Assembly (NCBI GenBank): GCA_947629725.1
Contig: CANREU010000084.1
Location: 1 to 6,974 of the forward strand
Direction of reading: 5' to 3'
From: an uncultured Clostridia bacterium
GTDB taxonomy: Bacteria > Bacillota > Clostridia > Christensenellales > Borkfalkiaceae
DNA: 6,974 nucleotides
In this document: positions 1 to 5,856 of the stretch, piece by piece
Layout: each line of letters opens with the position of its first letter
How positions within the stretch are numbered: position 1 is the first letter of the stretch
Translations under genes and position numbers: made by a program
The notes under the pieces: model-generated
What the model was told of the DNA's origin: nothing
The model's input: the letters and a program-made list of their open reading frames with translations, nothing else
Databases searched by the model: none

Positions 1-851
1 ACCTTCGTCTCGATGGAGGGGCAGTAGCGGGGGCCCGTCGAGGAGATCTCCCCGTTATAGAGGGGGGCGCGGTCGAGGTTTTCAAGGATGAGACGGTGCG
101 TCTTTTCGTTCGTGTAGGTGAGATAGCAGGGGAGCTGCTCTTCGGGGAGGGCGCCATCTAAAAAGGAGAAGGGGTACGCCCCGCCGCCGCGCTGGACCTC
201 GAGAGCGGAGACGTCCACCGTTTTGCCGTCCACGCGGGCGGGGGTGCCCGTCTTGAAACGGCGGACGCGGAACCCGAGGCGGAGAAGGCTCTCGGTGAGA
301 AGGGTGGCGGGAGCAAACCCGTTGGGACCGCTCTCCTTTACGAGCTCGCCCGTGACCGTGCGCGCGCGCAGATACACCCCCGTTGCGAGCACAACGGCGC
401 GGCAGCTTATCACCCCGCCGTAGGAAGTTTTCACGCCGCACACCTTGCCGTCTTTCACGAGGATCTCGGCGACCTCCGCCTGCAAAATGCGCAGATGGGG
501 TGCGTTTTCGAGGGTCTTCTTCATCTCGCGGCGATATTTTTCCTTGTCTACCTGCGCCCGCAGCGACTGCACCGCCGCGCCCTTTCCCGTGTTGAGCATG
601 CGGATCTGAAGGGCGCACTTGTCGGCGCACAGCCCCATCTCGCCGCCGAGGGCGTCGATCTCGCGCACCAAATGCCCCTTCGCCGTTCCGCCGACGGAGG
701 GGTTGCAGGGCATGAAGCCGATGCTGTCGAGATTGAGGGTGACGAGCACGGTCTCCTGTCCCGTCCGCGCGAGGGCAAGCGCCGCTTCCGCACCCGCATG
801 CCCGCCGCCGACGACCACCGCGTCGCAGCGCCCTTCCGAAAAGGTCTTCAT
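1..851 (-). CDS. mnmG: MnmG (GidA), tRNA uridine-5-carboxymethylaminomethyl modification enzyme, 5' part (283 codons)
   Basis: MnmG is the FAD-dependent partner of the GTPase MnmE; together they install the (carboxymethyl)aminomethyl group at C5 of the wobble uridine (U34) of certain tRNAs in the cytosol. The gene starts at the ATG whose first base is 851, six-odd bases after a clear AAGGAG (856-861), and runs off the left edge with no stop. Visible motifs: the FAD-binding Rossmann glycine motif GGGHAGAE at residues 15-22, MPCNPSVGG with Cys49, the GHLVREIDALGGEMG segment, RMLNTGKGAAV, the KTGTPARVDG motif, and GPRYCPSIE with Cys277. E. coli MnmG has essential cysteines at 47 and 277, so both are kept here. 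The full protein in this family is usually about 620-630 residues, so roughly half is present. It lies downstream of dnaA on the same strand, a neighbourhood known from many origin regions. No frameshift or odd composition is seen. Confidence 0.96.
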   Translation of the reverse strand, partial: MKTFSEGRCDAVVVGGGHAGAEAALALARTGQETVLVTLNLDSIGFMPCNPSVGGTAKGHLVREIDALGGEMGLCADKCALQIRMLNTGKGAAVQSLRAQVDKEKYRREMKKTLENAPHLRILQAEVAEILVKDGKVCGVKTSYGGVISCRAVVLATGVYLRARTVTGELVKESGPNGFAPATLLTESLLRLGFRVRRFKTGTPARVDGKTVDVSALEVQRGGGAYPFSFLDGALPEEQLPCYLTYTNEKTHRLILENLDRAPLYNGEISSTGPRYCPSIETK

Positions 852-867
852 TTTGCTCCTTGTGAAT

Positions 868-889
868 TCACCCCGCTCTTGCGGGGTGA
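868..889. repeat. Perfect 9-bp hairpin in the presumed mnmG leader
   Basis: The arms TCACCCCGC (868-876) and GCGGGGTGA (881-889) pair perfectly around a TCTT loop. On the mnmG strand the hairpin ends six bases before the AAGGAG ribosome binding site. There is no T-run after it on the minus strand, so it is not an intrinsic terminator for dnaA/mnmG; on the plus strand it is followed by a loose T-rich stretch (ATATTTTG) but no gene lies upstream to terminate. It may be a mobile palindromic intergenic repeat or an mRNA-stabilising or translation-modulating hairpin. The structure is seen directly; the role is inference. Confidence 0.7.
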
Positions 890-946
890 TATTTTGCTAA
901 TTAAGGCCTACCCCTCATACCGAGGCTCCGCAGGAGCCGAGTGTAT

Positions 947-990
947 CTTAAGATCCACTCACTCCGCTTACGCTCCGTTCGGAATGACGG
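947..990. repeat. Candidate dispersed intergenic repeat ending in GGAATGACGG
   Basis: The segment carries a CTTAAG palindrome, a CCACTCACTCCGCTTACG core and the ending TCGGAATGACGG, within which CCGT and ACGG can pair. This style (AAGATCC... followed by ...GAATGACGG) resembles intergenic repeats found in many copies in other bacterial genomes. That is recognition from memory, not a search. Only one copy lies in this window, so the repeat status cannot be shown here. Confidence 0.4.
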
Positions 991-1033
991 AACAGAGCAG
1001 CGGGGCGGAATGAGGGCGGACCCCCTCCCCTAC

Positions 1034-1131
1034 CCCTCCCCCTGACGCAGGGGGAGGGCAAGAAGTTGGGCGCTGCCCCTATCCTGACGCAGGGGGAGGG
1101 CAAGTGTTGAAAGTATCAGGGGGAAAGCAAG
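1034..1131. repeat. Direct repeats (two 22-bp copies, one degenerate) with an 11-bp inverted repeat
   Basis: The unit containing CTGACGCAGGGGGAGGGCA occurs identically at 1041-1062 and 1083-1104 (22 matching bases, start-to-start spacing 42). A decayed third version, ATCAGGGGGAAAGCAAG, lies at 1115-1131. The first copy also forms a perfect 11-bp stem: CCCTCCCCCTG (1034-1044) pairs with CAGGGGGAGGG (1048-1058) around an ACG loop. In the second copy the left arm is interrupted, leaving only the inner CCTG/CAGG pairing firm. The pattern suggests duplication and decay of a small palindromic element in a non-coding gap. No function is evident. Confidence 0.8.
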
Positions 1132-1138
1132 CGGGCGG

Positions 1139-1156
1139 GCACAAAAGATTTTGTGC
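1139..1156. repeat. Perfect palindrome 4 bases after the dnaA stop
   Basis: GCACAAAA (1139-1146) and TTTTGTGC (1149-1156) are perfect inverted repeats with GA between them; as RNA this gives a 7-8 bp stem with a very tight loop. On the dnaA strand it begins 4 bases after the TGA stop. The T-run lies inside the 3' arm, and the following sequence is C/G-rich (CCGCCCGC), so it does not look like a standard intrinsic terminator. It could stabilise the dnaA mRNA 3' end, act as a weak terminator, or be a protein-binding site. Confidence 0.6.
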
Positions 1157-1160
1157 AAGG

Positions 1161-2510
1161 TCACTGTTTCAGGATCGCGCTCTTCACGTCGTTCACGTCC
1201 TTTGCATAGGTGTCGTTCACGCGCATGAGTTCGGCGACCTTGTCCCGCGAGTAGATCACGGTCGCATGGTCTCGTCCGCCCATCTCTTTGCCGACGGCGA
1301 CGAGGGGGAGGGAGAGCATGTCGCACATGAGGTAGGTGCAGATCTGCCGCGCCCGCACGAGCTCCTGCCGCTTGCTCTTGCCGAGGAGCTCCGCCTTCGT
1401 GATGGAAAAGTAGGCGCAGGCGGCGCGGATGATCGTCTCGGGGGTGACGGCCTCCTGATCGGTCGTCACGATGGATTCCTGCAAGGCGAGCGAGGCGAGT
1501 TTCAGGGAGATGGGCTCCTCGTGGAGCTTGCTCGCGAAGATCACGGTGTTGAGCCTGCCCTCGAGGGTGCGGACGTTGTTGTCCGAATTCTTCACGAGGA
1601 AGGCGAGCACGTCGTCGGGGACGATGTATTTCTTTTCGAGCGCCTTGCGCTTTAAGATGGCGATCTTGGTCTCCGTGTCGGGCGGTTGGATGTCCGCGAT
1701 GAGCCCCCCCTCGAAGCGGGTGCGGAGGCGCTCTTCGAGGGTCGTGAGGTCCTTCGCGGGGCAGTCGGAGGTGATGACGATCTGCTTGTGCTGGTTGTAG
1801 AGCTCGTTGAAGGTGTGGAAAAACGCCTCCTGCACGCCGTATTTGCCCGCCCAGAACTGCACGTCGTCGATGAGGAGGACGTCCACGCCGCGGTAGCGGT
1901 TGCGGAAGCGGGAATCCGCCTCCCGTCCCTCTCCTTTCTTGCTCGAATACATGCTGTCCACATACTCGTTGAGGAACTTTTCGCTCGTCGTGTAGATGAC
2001 TTTGAGGGAGGGCTTCTTCGCGGCGATCTCATTGGCGATCGCCTGCATGAGGTGGGTCTTCCCGAGCCCCGTCCCGCCGTAGATGTAGAGGGGGTTGAAG
2101 TTCTCCCCGGGGGCCTCCGCGACAGACTTTGCCGCGGCGTACACGAAGCGGTTGGAGGTGCCGACGACGAAGGAGTCGAAGGTGTAGCACTTGTCGAGGA
2201 CGACGGGGTCGGTCTCATAGGCGTCGGGCAGTTCGCGGAGGGTGTATTGCTCGCTGCCGTCGACCACGAGGATGAAGTCCGCAAGGCCCACGTCCGCCGA
2301 GACGATCGCCTCGCGGAGTTTTTCGGCGTTGCTCCGCATGATGGTGTTGGCGGCGACTTCCGTCATCGCCTTTAACACGATCTTGCGGTTGACGACGTCC
2401 ACGGGGACGAGGTCCTCGATGAAGGAGGAGTAGGTGATCGGGTTGACGATCTTCTCCGCCCGCTCGCGGATTTTGTTCCACAACAGCTCATACTGCGAAA
2501 GTTCCGCCAT
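1161..2510 (-). CDS. dnaA: DnaA, chromosomal replication initiator protein (449 aa)
   Basis: DnaA is the AAA+ ATPase that binds DnaA boxes at oriC, melts the origin and recruits the helicase. Length (449) matches the family (B. subtilis about 446). Domains: helicase-interaction domain I at about 1-85, a very short linker at about 86-106, AAA+ domain III at about 107-345 and DNA-binding domain IV at about 355-449. Visible motifs: Walker A GGTGLGKT (145-152), Walker B LLIDDVQF (212-219), sensor I around ITSD (246-249), the arginine-finger segment RLRTRF (261-266), sensor II region VRTLEGRL (313-320), and the DnaA signature GRDHATVIYS (412-421). The start is supported by GAGAGGA six bases before ATG. 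Oddities: a run of about seven extra residues around 188-200, DCPA where DRPP is common, FEGGL where FEWGL is common, and TLEGRL for ELEGAL. It is divergent from recF, and dnaN is not adjacent. The key catalytic motifs are intact, so it is probably functional. Confidence 0.98.
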   Translation of the reverse strand: MAELSQYELLWNKIRERAEKIVNPITYSSFIEDLVPVDVVNRKIVLKAMTEVAANTIMRSNAEKLREAIVSADVGLADFILVVDGSEQYTLRELPDAYETDPVVLDKCYTFDSFVVGTSNRFVYAAAKSVAEAPGENFNPLYIYGGTGLGKTHLMQAIANEIAAKKPSLKVIYTTSEKFLNEYVDSMYSSKKGEGREADSRFRNRYRGVDVLLIDDVQFWAGKYGVQEAFFHTFNELYNQHKQIVITSDCPAKDLTTLEERLRTRFEGGLIADIQPPDTETKIAILKRKALEKKYIVPDDVLAFLVKNSDNNVRTLEGRLNTVIFASKLHEEPISLKLASLALQESIVTTDQEAVTPETIIRAACAYFSITKAELLGKSKRQELVRARQICTYLMCDMLSLPLVAVGKEMGGRDHATVIYSRDKVAELMRVNDTYAKDVNDVKSAILKQ

Positions 2511-2528
2511 TTTTTCCTCTCAAACGCT

Positions 2529-2556
2529 TTGTGTTTTTCGTAAAATTTGGTATAAT
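2529..2556 (+). promoter_or_regulatory. Candidate promoter for recF operon
   Basis: A perfect -10 TATAAT (2551-2556) is preceded by TGG, giving an extended -10. The -35 match TTGTGT (2529-2534) is poor, with a 16-bp spacer, as often happens with extended -10 promoters. Transcription would start near 2563, leaving a leader of about 68 bases before the recF ATG. The recF ribosome binding site itself is weak (only GCGGA right before the ATG, with GGGG further up). Confidence 0.6.
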
Positions 2557-2575
2557 ACAGTCGTTCTTCCCCTTG

Positions 2576-2604
2576 ATTATAGTACAAAACGGCGCAAAAA
2601 TAAA
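2576..2604 (-). promoter_or_regulatory. Candidate promoter for dnaA
   Basis: On the minus strand a perfect TATAAT -10 occupies 2581 to 2576. With a 17-bp spacer the -35 would be TTTATT (2604 to 2599), a weak match. Transcription would start near 2569, giving a dnaA leader of about 60 bases. It points at, and overlaps the predicted start of, the recF promoter. A second minus-strand option, TATTAT within the recF -10 palindrome (2551-2556), has no good -35. Confidence 0.5.
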
Positions 2605-2630
2605 GTATTTTCGGGGAAAAACTTTGCGGA

Positions 2631-3716
2631 ATGTTCATAAAAAAATTACGGCTCGAAAATTTCAGAAACTATGCGGACGAGACCTTCCTTTTCTCCGAGG
2701 GGCTCAACGTGCTCGCGGGGCGCAACGCGCAGGGCAAGACGAACTGCGCGGAGGCGGTGTTTTATCTGTGCACGGGGGCGTCCCTCCGCATCCGCCACGA
2801 CAGGCAGCTCATCCGCCGCGGCGAGAGCTCGGCGCGCGTCACGGCGGAGGCGGAGAGCCTGTTCGGGCGGGTGACCCTCGGGGCGGAGATCTTCGAGAAC
2901 AGGCGGGAACTCACGGTGAACGGCAACCGCGTGAACCGCGCCGTCGACTTCCTCGGGAATTTGCGGAGCGTCTTCTTCTCCCCGGGGGAGCTCCGCCTCA
3001 TACAGGACGGCCCCGACGAGCGCCGCCGCTTTCTGAATCTCTCCATTTCGCAGACCTCCCGCGCCTATTGCACCGCCCTCCAGCGGTATCAGCGCATCCT
3101 CGACCAGCGCAACAACCTCCTCAAAGAGAGGGACCTCTCCCTCATCCGCGAGACGCTGCCCCTCTGGGACGAGCAGCTCGCAAAGTATGCGGCGAGAATC
3201 GTTACGGCGCGGCGGGAGTACCTTAAAAGGCTCTCCCCGCTCGCAAAAGAGGCGCACCTCTTCCTCACGGACGGGGAGGAGGAGCTCTCCCTCTCCTTCG
3301 AACGGGAGTATCCCGACGGCGAGGAGGAGGCGGAGCGCGTCCTTCTCCGCGAATATCACGGCAGCTATGAACGGGACATCCGCCTCGGGTTTACGACGGT
3401 GGGGCCCCACCGCGACGACGTGCGCGTCCTCATCGGCGGACAGGACGCCCGCGCCTATGCCTCGCAGGGGCAGCAGCGCACCGCCGCGCTCTCCATGAAA
3501 CTCGCGGAGGTGGAGATCTTCCGTGCCCTCACGGGGGAGCCCCCCGTCCTCATTCTCGACGATGTGATGAGCGAGCTCGACCTGCCCAGAAGGAAGAAGC
3601 TCGTGGCGAGGGTGGAGGGTCTTCAATGTATCCTCACCTGCACCCATGCGGAGAGGGCGCTCTACGGCGCGGAATGCAACAAGATCAGGATACAGGAGGG
3701 GAGGATCCTCAAATGA
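2631..3716 (+). CDS. recF: RecF, DNA replication/repair ATPase (361 aa)
   Basis: RecF is an SMC-like ABC ATPase that binds gapped DNA and, with RecO and RecR, loads RecA at stalled or damaged replication forks. The protein begins MFIKKLRLENFRNY, the usual RecF N-terminus, which supports the ATG at 2631 despite a weak ribosome binding site. Visible motifs: Walker A GRNAQGKTN (30-38), the FFSPGEL segment (115-121), DGPDERRRFLN (126-136), VGPHRDD (257-263), ABC signature SQGQQR (278-283), Walker B PVLILDD (305-311) and D-loop SELD (314-317). Length fits the family (about 360-375). It is normally found after dnaA and dnaN; here it is divergent from dnaA, without dnaN. Its stop overlaps the next gene's start (ATGA), implying translational coupling. 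Confidence 0.98.
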   Translation: MFIKKLRLENFRNYADETFLFSEGLNVLAGRNAQGKTNCAEAVFYLCTGASLRIRHDRQLIRRGESSARVTAEAESLFGRVTLGAEIFENRRELTVNGNRVNRAVDFLGNLRSVFFSPGELRLIQDGPDERRRFLNLSISQTSRAYCTALQRYQRILDQRNNLLKERDLSLIRETLPLWDEQLAKYAARIVTARREYLKRLSPLAKEAHLFLTDGEEELSLSFEREYPDGEEEAERVLLREYHGSYERDIRLGFTTVGPHRDDVRVLIGGQDARAYASQGQQRTAALSMKLAEVEIFRALTGEPPVLILDDVMSELDLPRRKKLVARVEGLQCILTCTHAERALYGAECNKIRIQEGRILK

Positions 3717-4606
3717 GAGCGGACCTTCACCTGCATACTTACTGTTCGGACGGGGTGTTCCCGCCCGCGGAGATCGCCCGCCGCGCGAAGGAAGCGGGAC
3801 TCGCCTTCTTTGCCGTCACCGATCACGATACCCTCGCGGGCAACGCGGAGGCGGCGGAGGCGGCAAGATCGCTCGGCATGGGCTACGCCCGCGGGATCGA
3901 GGTCTCCGCCTATCTCGGCGCCACGAAAGTGCACGTCCTCGGCTACGGCTGCGGGGAGGGGGAGGCGTACTTTTCCTTCCTCCGCGACCGCGTCGAGGGG
4001 GCGATCTTGCGCGCCGAAGACGGCATCCGCAAGGCGAATGCCCATTTTTCGCTCGGCGTCACCCGCGAAGAGGCCGAAAAATACCGCGCCCGCGCGGACG
4101 CGCCCCTTCATACCATGCACATTGTGCGGGCGTTTGCCGATCGCCTGCATGCGGATGCGGGGGAGCTCTACCGCGACGTCTTCGCCCCCGGGCGACCCGC
4201 CTACTCCGACCTCTGCCGTCCCTCCCCGAAGGAGGCCGTGCGCACCGTGCACGCGATGGGCGGGCTCGCCGTGATCGCCCATCCCGCGCAGATCCTCGTT
4301 CTGCCCGCCGAGATCTCCCGTAAGTTTCACCTGTACAGCGAGGCGGAGAAGGAGGAGGCGAAAAAGGTCTACGCGCCCGCGCGGAACGCCCTCATGGAGG
4401 AGCTCGTTGCGGCAGGGGCGGACGGCATAGAATGCTTTCACCCGACGCATACTGCGGAGGAGACGGAGGAATTCCTCGCCTTTGCGCACGCGCGCGGGCT
4501 GCTCGTGACGGGCGGCTCCGATTTCCACGCGGACGGCGCGGGGCGTGCGGTCGGGCAGCCCCCCTTCGAGGCGGACGAAGCCCTCAAAGAAGCCCTCCGC
4601 CTTTGA
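3713..4606 (+). CDS. PHP-domain metal-dependent phosphoesterase, TrpH/YciV (RNase AM)-like (297 aa)
   Basis: PHP-domain hydrolases of this type cut phosphoester bonds using a cluster of metal ions. The TrpH/YciV branch includes enzymes that hydrolyse 3',5'-nucleotide bisphosphates and trim RNA 5' ends (RNase AM). Visible ligand motifs: HLH (6-8) with Asp13, TDHDT (36-40), GIEVSA with Glu63, VHVLGYG with His74, IAHPAQ with His190, CFHPTHT (241-247), and GSDFH (268-272). Length suits the roughly 280-300 residue family. I chose the ATG at 3713, giving a 4-base ATGA overlap with recF and a GGAGGGGAGG ribosome binding stretch just upstream; an upstream in-frame ATG at 3626 would add 29 residues inside recF before the conserved start RADLHLHTY, so it is unlikely. 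The exact substrate is not readable from sequence; a role in nucleic-acid turnover is inferred from family and from coupling with recF. Confidence 0.93.
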   Translation: MRADLHLHTYCSDGVFPPAEIARRAKEAGLAFFAVTDHDTLAGNAEAAEAARSLGMGYARGIEVSAYLGATKVHVLGYGCGEGEAYFSFLRDRVEGAILRAEDGIRKANAHFSLGVTREEAEKYRARADAPLHTMHIVRAFADRLHADAGELYRDVFAPGRPAYSDLCRPSPKEAVRTVHAMGGLAVIAHPAQILVLPAEISRKFHLYSEAEKEEAKKVYAPARNALMEELVAAGADGIECFHPTHTAEETEEFLAFAHARGLLVTGGSDFHADGAGRAVGQPPFEADEALKEALRL

Positions 4607-4614
4607 GGGAGCGA

Positions 4615-5856
4615 ATGAAAAAAGTTTGTGCGGTCGTTGCGGCTCTCCTCTTTGCGGGGAGCCTCTTTTTTTGCGCGGGCAGCGCCCGCGGCAGGGTGCG
4701 GAGCGGGGTGACGGCGGAGGGGATCGAGGTCGGCGGGCTCCCCGTCGGAGAGGCGGTGCGGCTCGTGCGGGAGGAGATCGCGGCGCACCTCCCGCCCGTC
4801 GTCATCGAGACGCCGCAGGGGGAATTTTCCTTCGGCTATCCCGCCCTCTCGTTCACGGACAATCTGCCCTTCCGCCTCAAAAGTGCAAAATGGGGTGAGA
4901 AAATCGAAATAAAAGTGCGGCGGACATGGGCGCGCGAGGAGGAAGATCTTCTCGCACTCTGCGCCCTCTTTGCGCGGGATGCGGAAAACGCGTCGCTGCG
5001 ATTTTCGGCGGAGGGGTTCTCGTATTCACGGGGAAAAGAGGGGGTCTGCTGCGACTATGCCCGCCTCCTTGCCGACTGCACACGCGCCCTTTCGACGGGG
5101 GAGAGGGTGACCCTCCGCCCCTTCTCCCGCCCGCCCGCCGTAACGGAGGAGGACCTCCGCGCCCGCACCCGCCTGCTCTCCTCCTTCTACACGTCCTTCG
5201 ACCCCCGTTCTTCCTCCCGCGCCCACAACGTGCGGCTCGCGGCGGAGAGGATCGGGGGGACTACCGTCCCGCCCGGGGGAGAGTTTTCCTTCAATCAAGT
5301 TGTGGGCAGGCGCACGCGGGAGAACGGTTTCGAGGAGGCGGCGATCATTTTGAACGGCGAGTTCACGGCGGGGGTGGGCGGCGGCGTTTGCCAAACGAGC
5401 ACCACCCTCTTCGGCGCGGCCCTCCGCGCGGGGATGACGGTCGTCGAGAGCCGCCCGCACTCTCTTTCGGTGAGCTACGTCCCGCCCTCGCAGGACGCGA
5501 TGGTCTCGGAGGCGAGCGATTTGCGCTTCGTCAACCCGCGCCCCTATCCCGTGTATATTCTCGCGCGCACGGAGAGGGGACGGGTCGGCTTCGAGTTCTA
5601 CGGGATGCCCGACGGGCGCCGCTACGAGGTGGAGAGCCGCATTCTCCGCCGTCTCCCGCCCCCGTCTCCCGAGATCGCGGAGGGGACGGAGGACCGCGTG
5701 CTGCGGCAGGGCAGGGAGGGGACGGAGAGCGAGAGCTATCTCTCGGTCTACGAGAACGGGGTGCTCCTTTCGCGCACCCTCATCCGCCGCGACGTCTACG
5801 CCCCCGTGCGGGGGAAGGAGGAGCGCGCCCCCGTCTCCGGCGGAAAAAACGGGTGA
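4615..5856 (+). CDS. VanW-family exported protein with C-terminal G5-like region (413 aa)
   Basis: VanW-domain proteins are common in Gram-positive bacteria, first named from a vancomycin-resistance cluster, but their biochemical role is not established; this is not evidence of resistance. Layout: signal peptide or anchor at 1-25 (KK then a hydrophobic run to about residue 22; no good lipobox, since Cys20 follows LFF), a region at about 30-180 resembling the N-terminal peptidoglycan-binding-like segment of such proteins (GVTAEGIEVGGLPVGEA at 31-47), the VanW core at about 190-335 (GGEFSFNQVVGRRT at 221-234, GVGGGVCQTSTTLF at 253-266, ESRPHSLSVSYVPP at 278-291), and a G5-like tail at about 336-400. 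Expected location is the outer face of the membrane or the wall. I chose the ATG at 4615 because GAGGGAG lies just before it and the signal peptide begins there; the longer in-frame reading from 4432 lies inside the PHP gene. It follows that gene by 8 bases, so it is probably in the recF operon. No clear terminator follows. Confidence 0.93.
   Translation: MKKVCAVVAALLFAGSLFFCAGSARGRVRSGVTAEGIEVGGLPVGEAVRLVREEIAAHLPPVVIETPQGEFSFGYPALSFTDNLPFRLKSAKWGEKIEIKVRRTWAREEEDLLALCALFARDAENASLRFSAEGFSYSRGKEGVCCDYARLLADCTRALSTGERVTLRPFSRPPAVTEEDLRARTRLLSSFYTSFDPRSSSRAHNVRLAAERIGGTTVPPGGEFSFNQVVGRRTRENGFEEAAIILNGEFTAGVGGGVCQTSTTLFGAALRAGMTVVESRPHSLSVSYVPPSQDAMVSEASDLRFVNPRPYPVYILARTERGRVGFEFYGMPDGRRYEVESRILRRLPPPSPEIAEGTEDRVLRQGREGTESESYLSVYENGVLLSRTLIRRDVYAPVRGKEERAPVSGGKNG

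Larger units (their letters stand above)
852..1160. other. Gene-free stretch between dnaA and mnmG, rich in short repeats
   Basis: About 310 bases with no credible gene. From left to right it holds a perfect 9-bp hairpin (868-889) just before the mnmG ribosome binding site, a small hairpin (924-938, GGCTCC/GGAGCC with a 3-base loop), an element ending in GGAATGACGG (about 947-990) of a type I associate with dispersed intergenic repeats, two copies of a 22-bp direct repeat plus a degenerate third copy (1041-1131), and a perfect palindrome next to the dnaA stop (1139-1156). Short ORFs that cross the region are low-complexity, frame-shadow products. I see no convincing promoter for mnmG here and no canonical intrinsic terminator for dnaA, so read-through from dnaA to mnmG is possible. 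Confidence 0.8.
2511..2630. promoter_or_regulatory. Divergent dnaA/recF control region
   Basis: This 120-bp gap is strikingly AT-rich compared with the flanking genes and separates the start codons of dnaA (left) and recF (right). It holds the ribosome binding site of dnaA (GAGAGGA on the minus strand) and a candidate promoter on each strand. I looked for DnaA boxes (TTATCCACA and its complement, allowing about one mismatch) and saw none. An origin located exactly here is therefore not supported, though AT-richness and strand divergence would fit a position near one. Confidence 0.7.

Noticed and set aside
82..630. 182-codon minus-strand frame over the mnmG region
   Set aside because: Alternative frame of mnmG, Arg/Pro-rich; the true frame carries GGGHAGAE, MPCNPSVGG and GPRYCPSIE motifs.
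495..1013. 172-codon plus-strand frame running from mnmG into the dnaA-mnmG gap
   Set aside because: Mostly antisense to mnmG; its tail is translated intergenic repeat sequence.
1034..1131. CRISPR-like array
   Set aside because: Only two exact copies with a 20-base gap and one decayed copy, GC-rich and with no cas genes; spacing and number do not fit a CRISPR array.
1686..2375. 229-codon open frame on the plus strand, opposite dnaA
   Set aside because: It is antisense to the clearly conserved dnaA coding frame; long shadow frames are expected in GC-rich genes. The product is acidic/valine-leucine rich with no motif.
2646..3647. 333-codon open frame on the minus strand, opposite recF
   Set aside because: Shadow of recF, which has all its motifs in the plus frame; no ribosome binding site or recognisable domain.
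3662..4528. 288-codon minus-strand frame opposite the PHP gene
   Set aside because: Shadow of a conserved coding frame with metal-ligand motifs on the plus strand.
4615..5856. Vancomycin resistance determinant
   Set aside because: VanW-domain proteins are widespread in susceptible Gram-positives, and no vanH, vanA/B, vanX, vanR or vanS gene is nearby.
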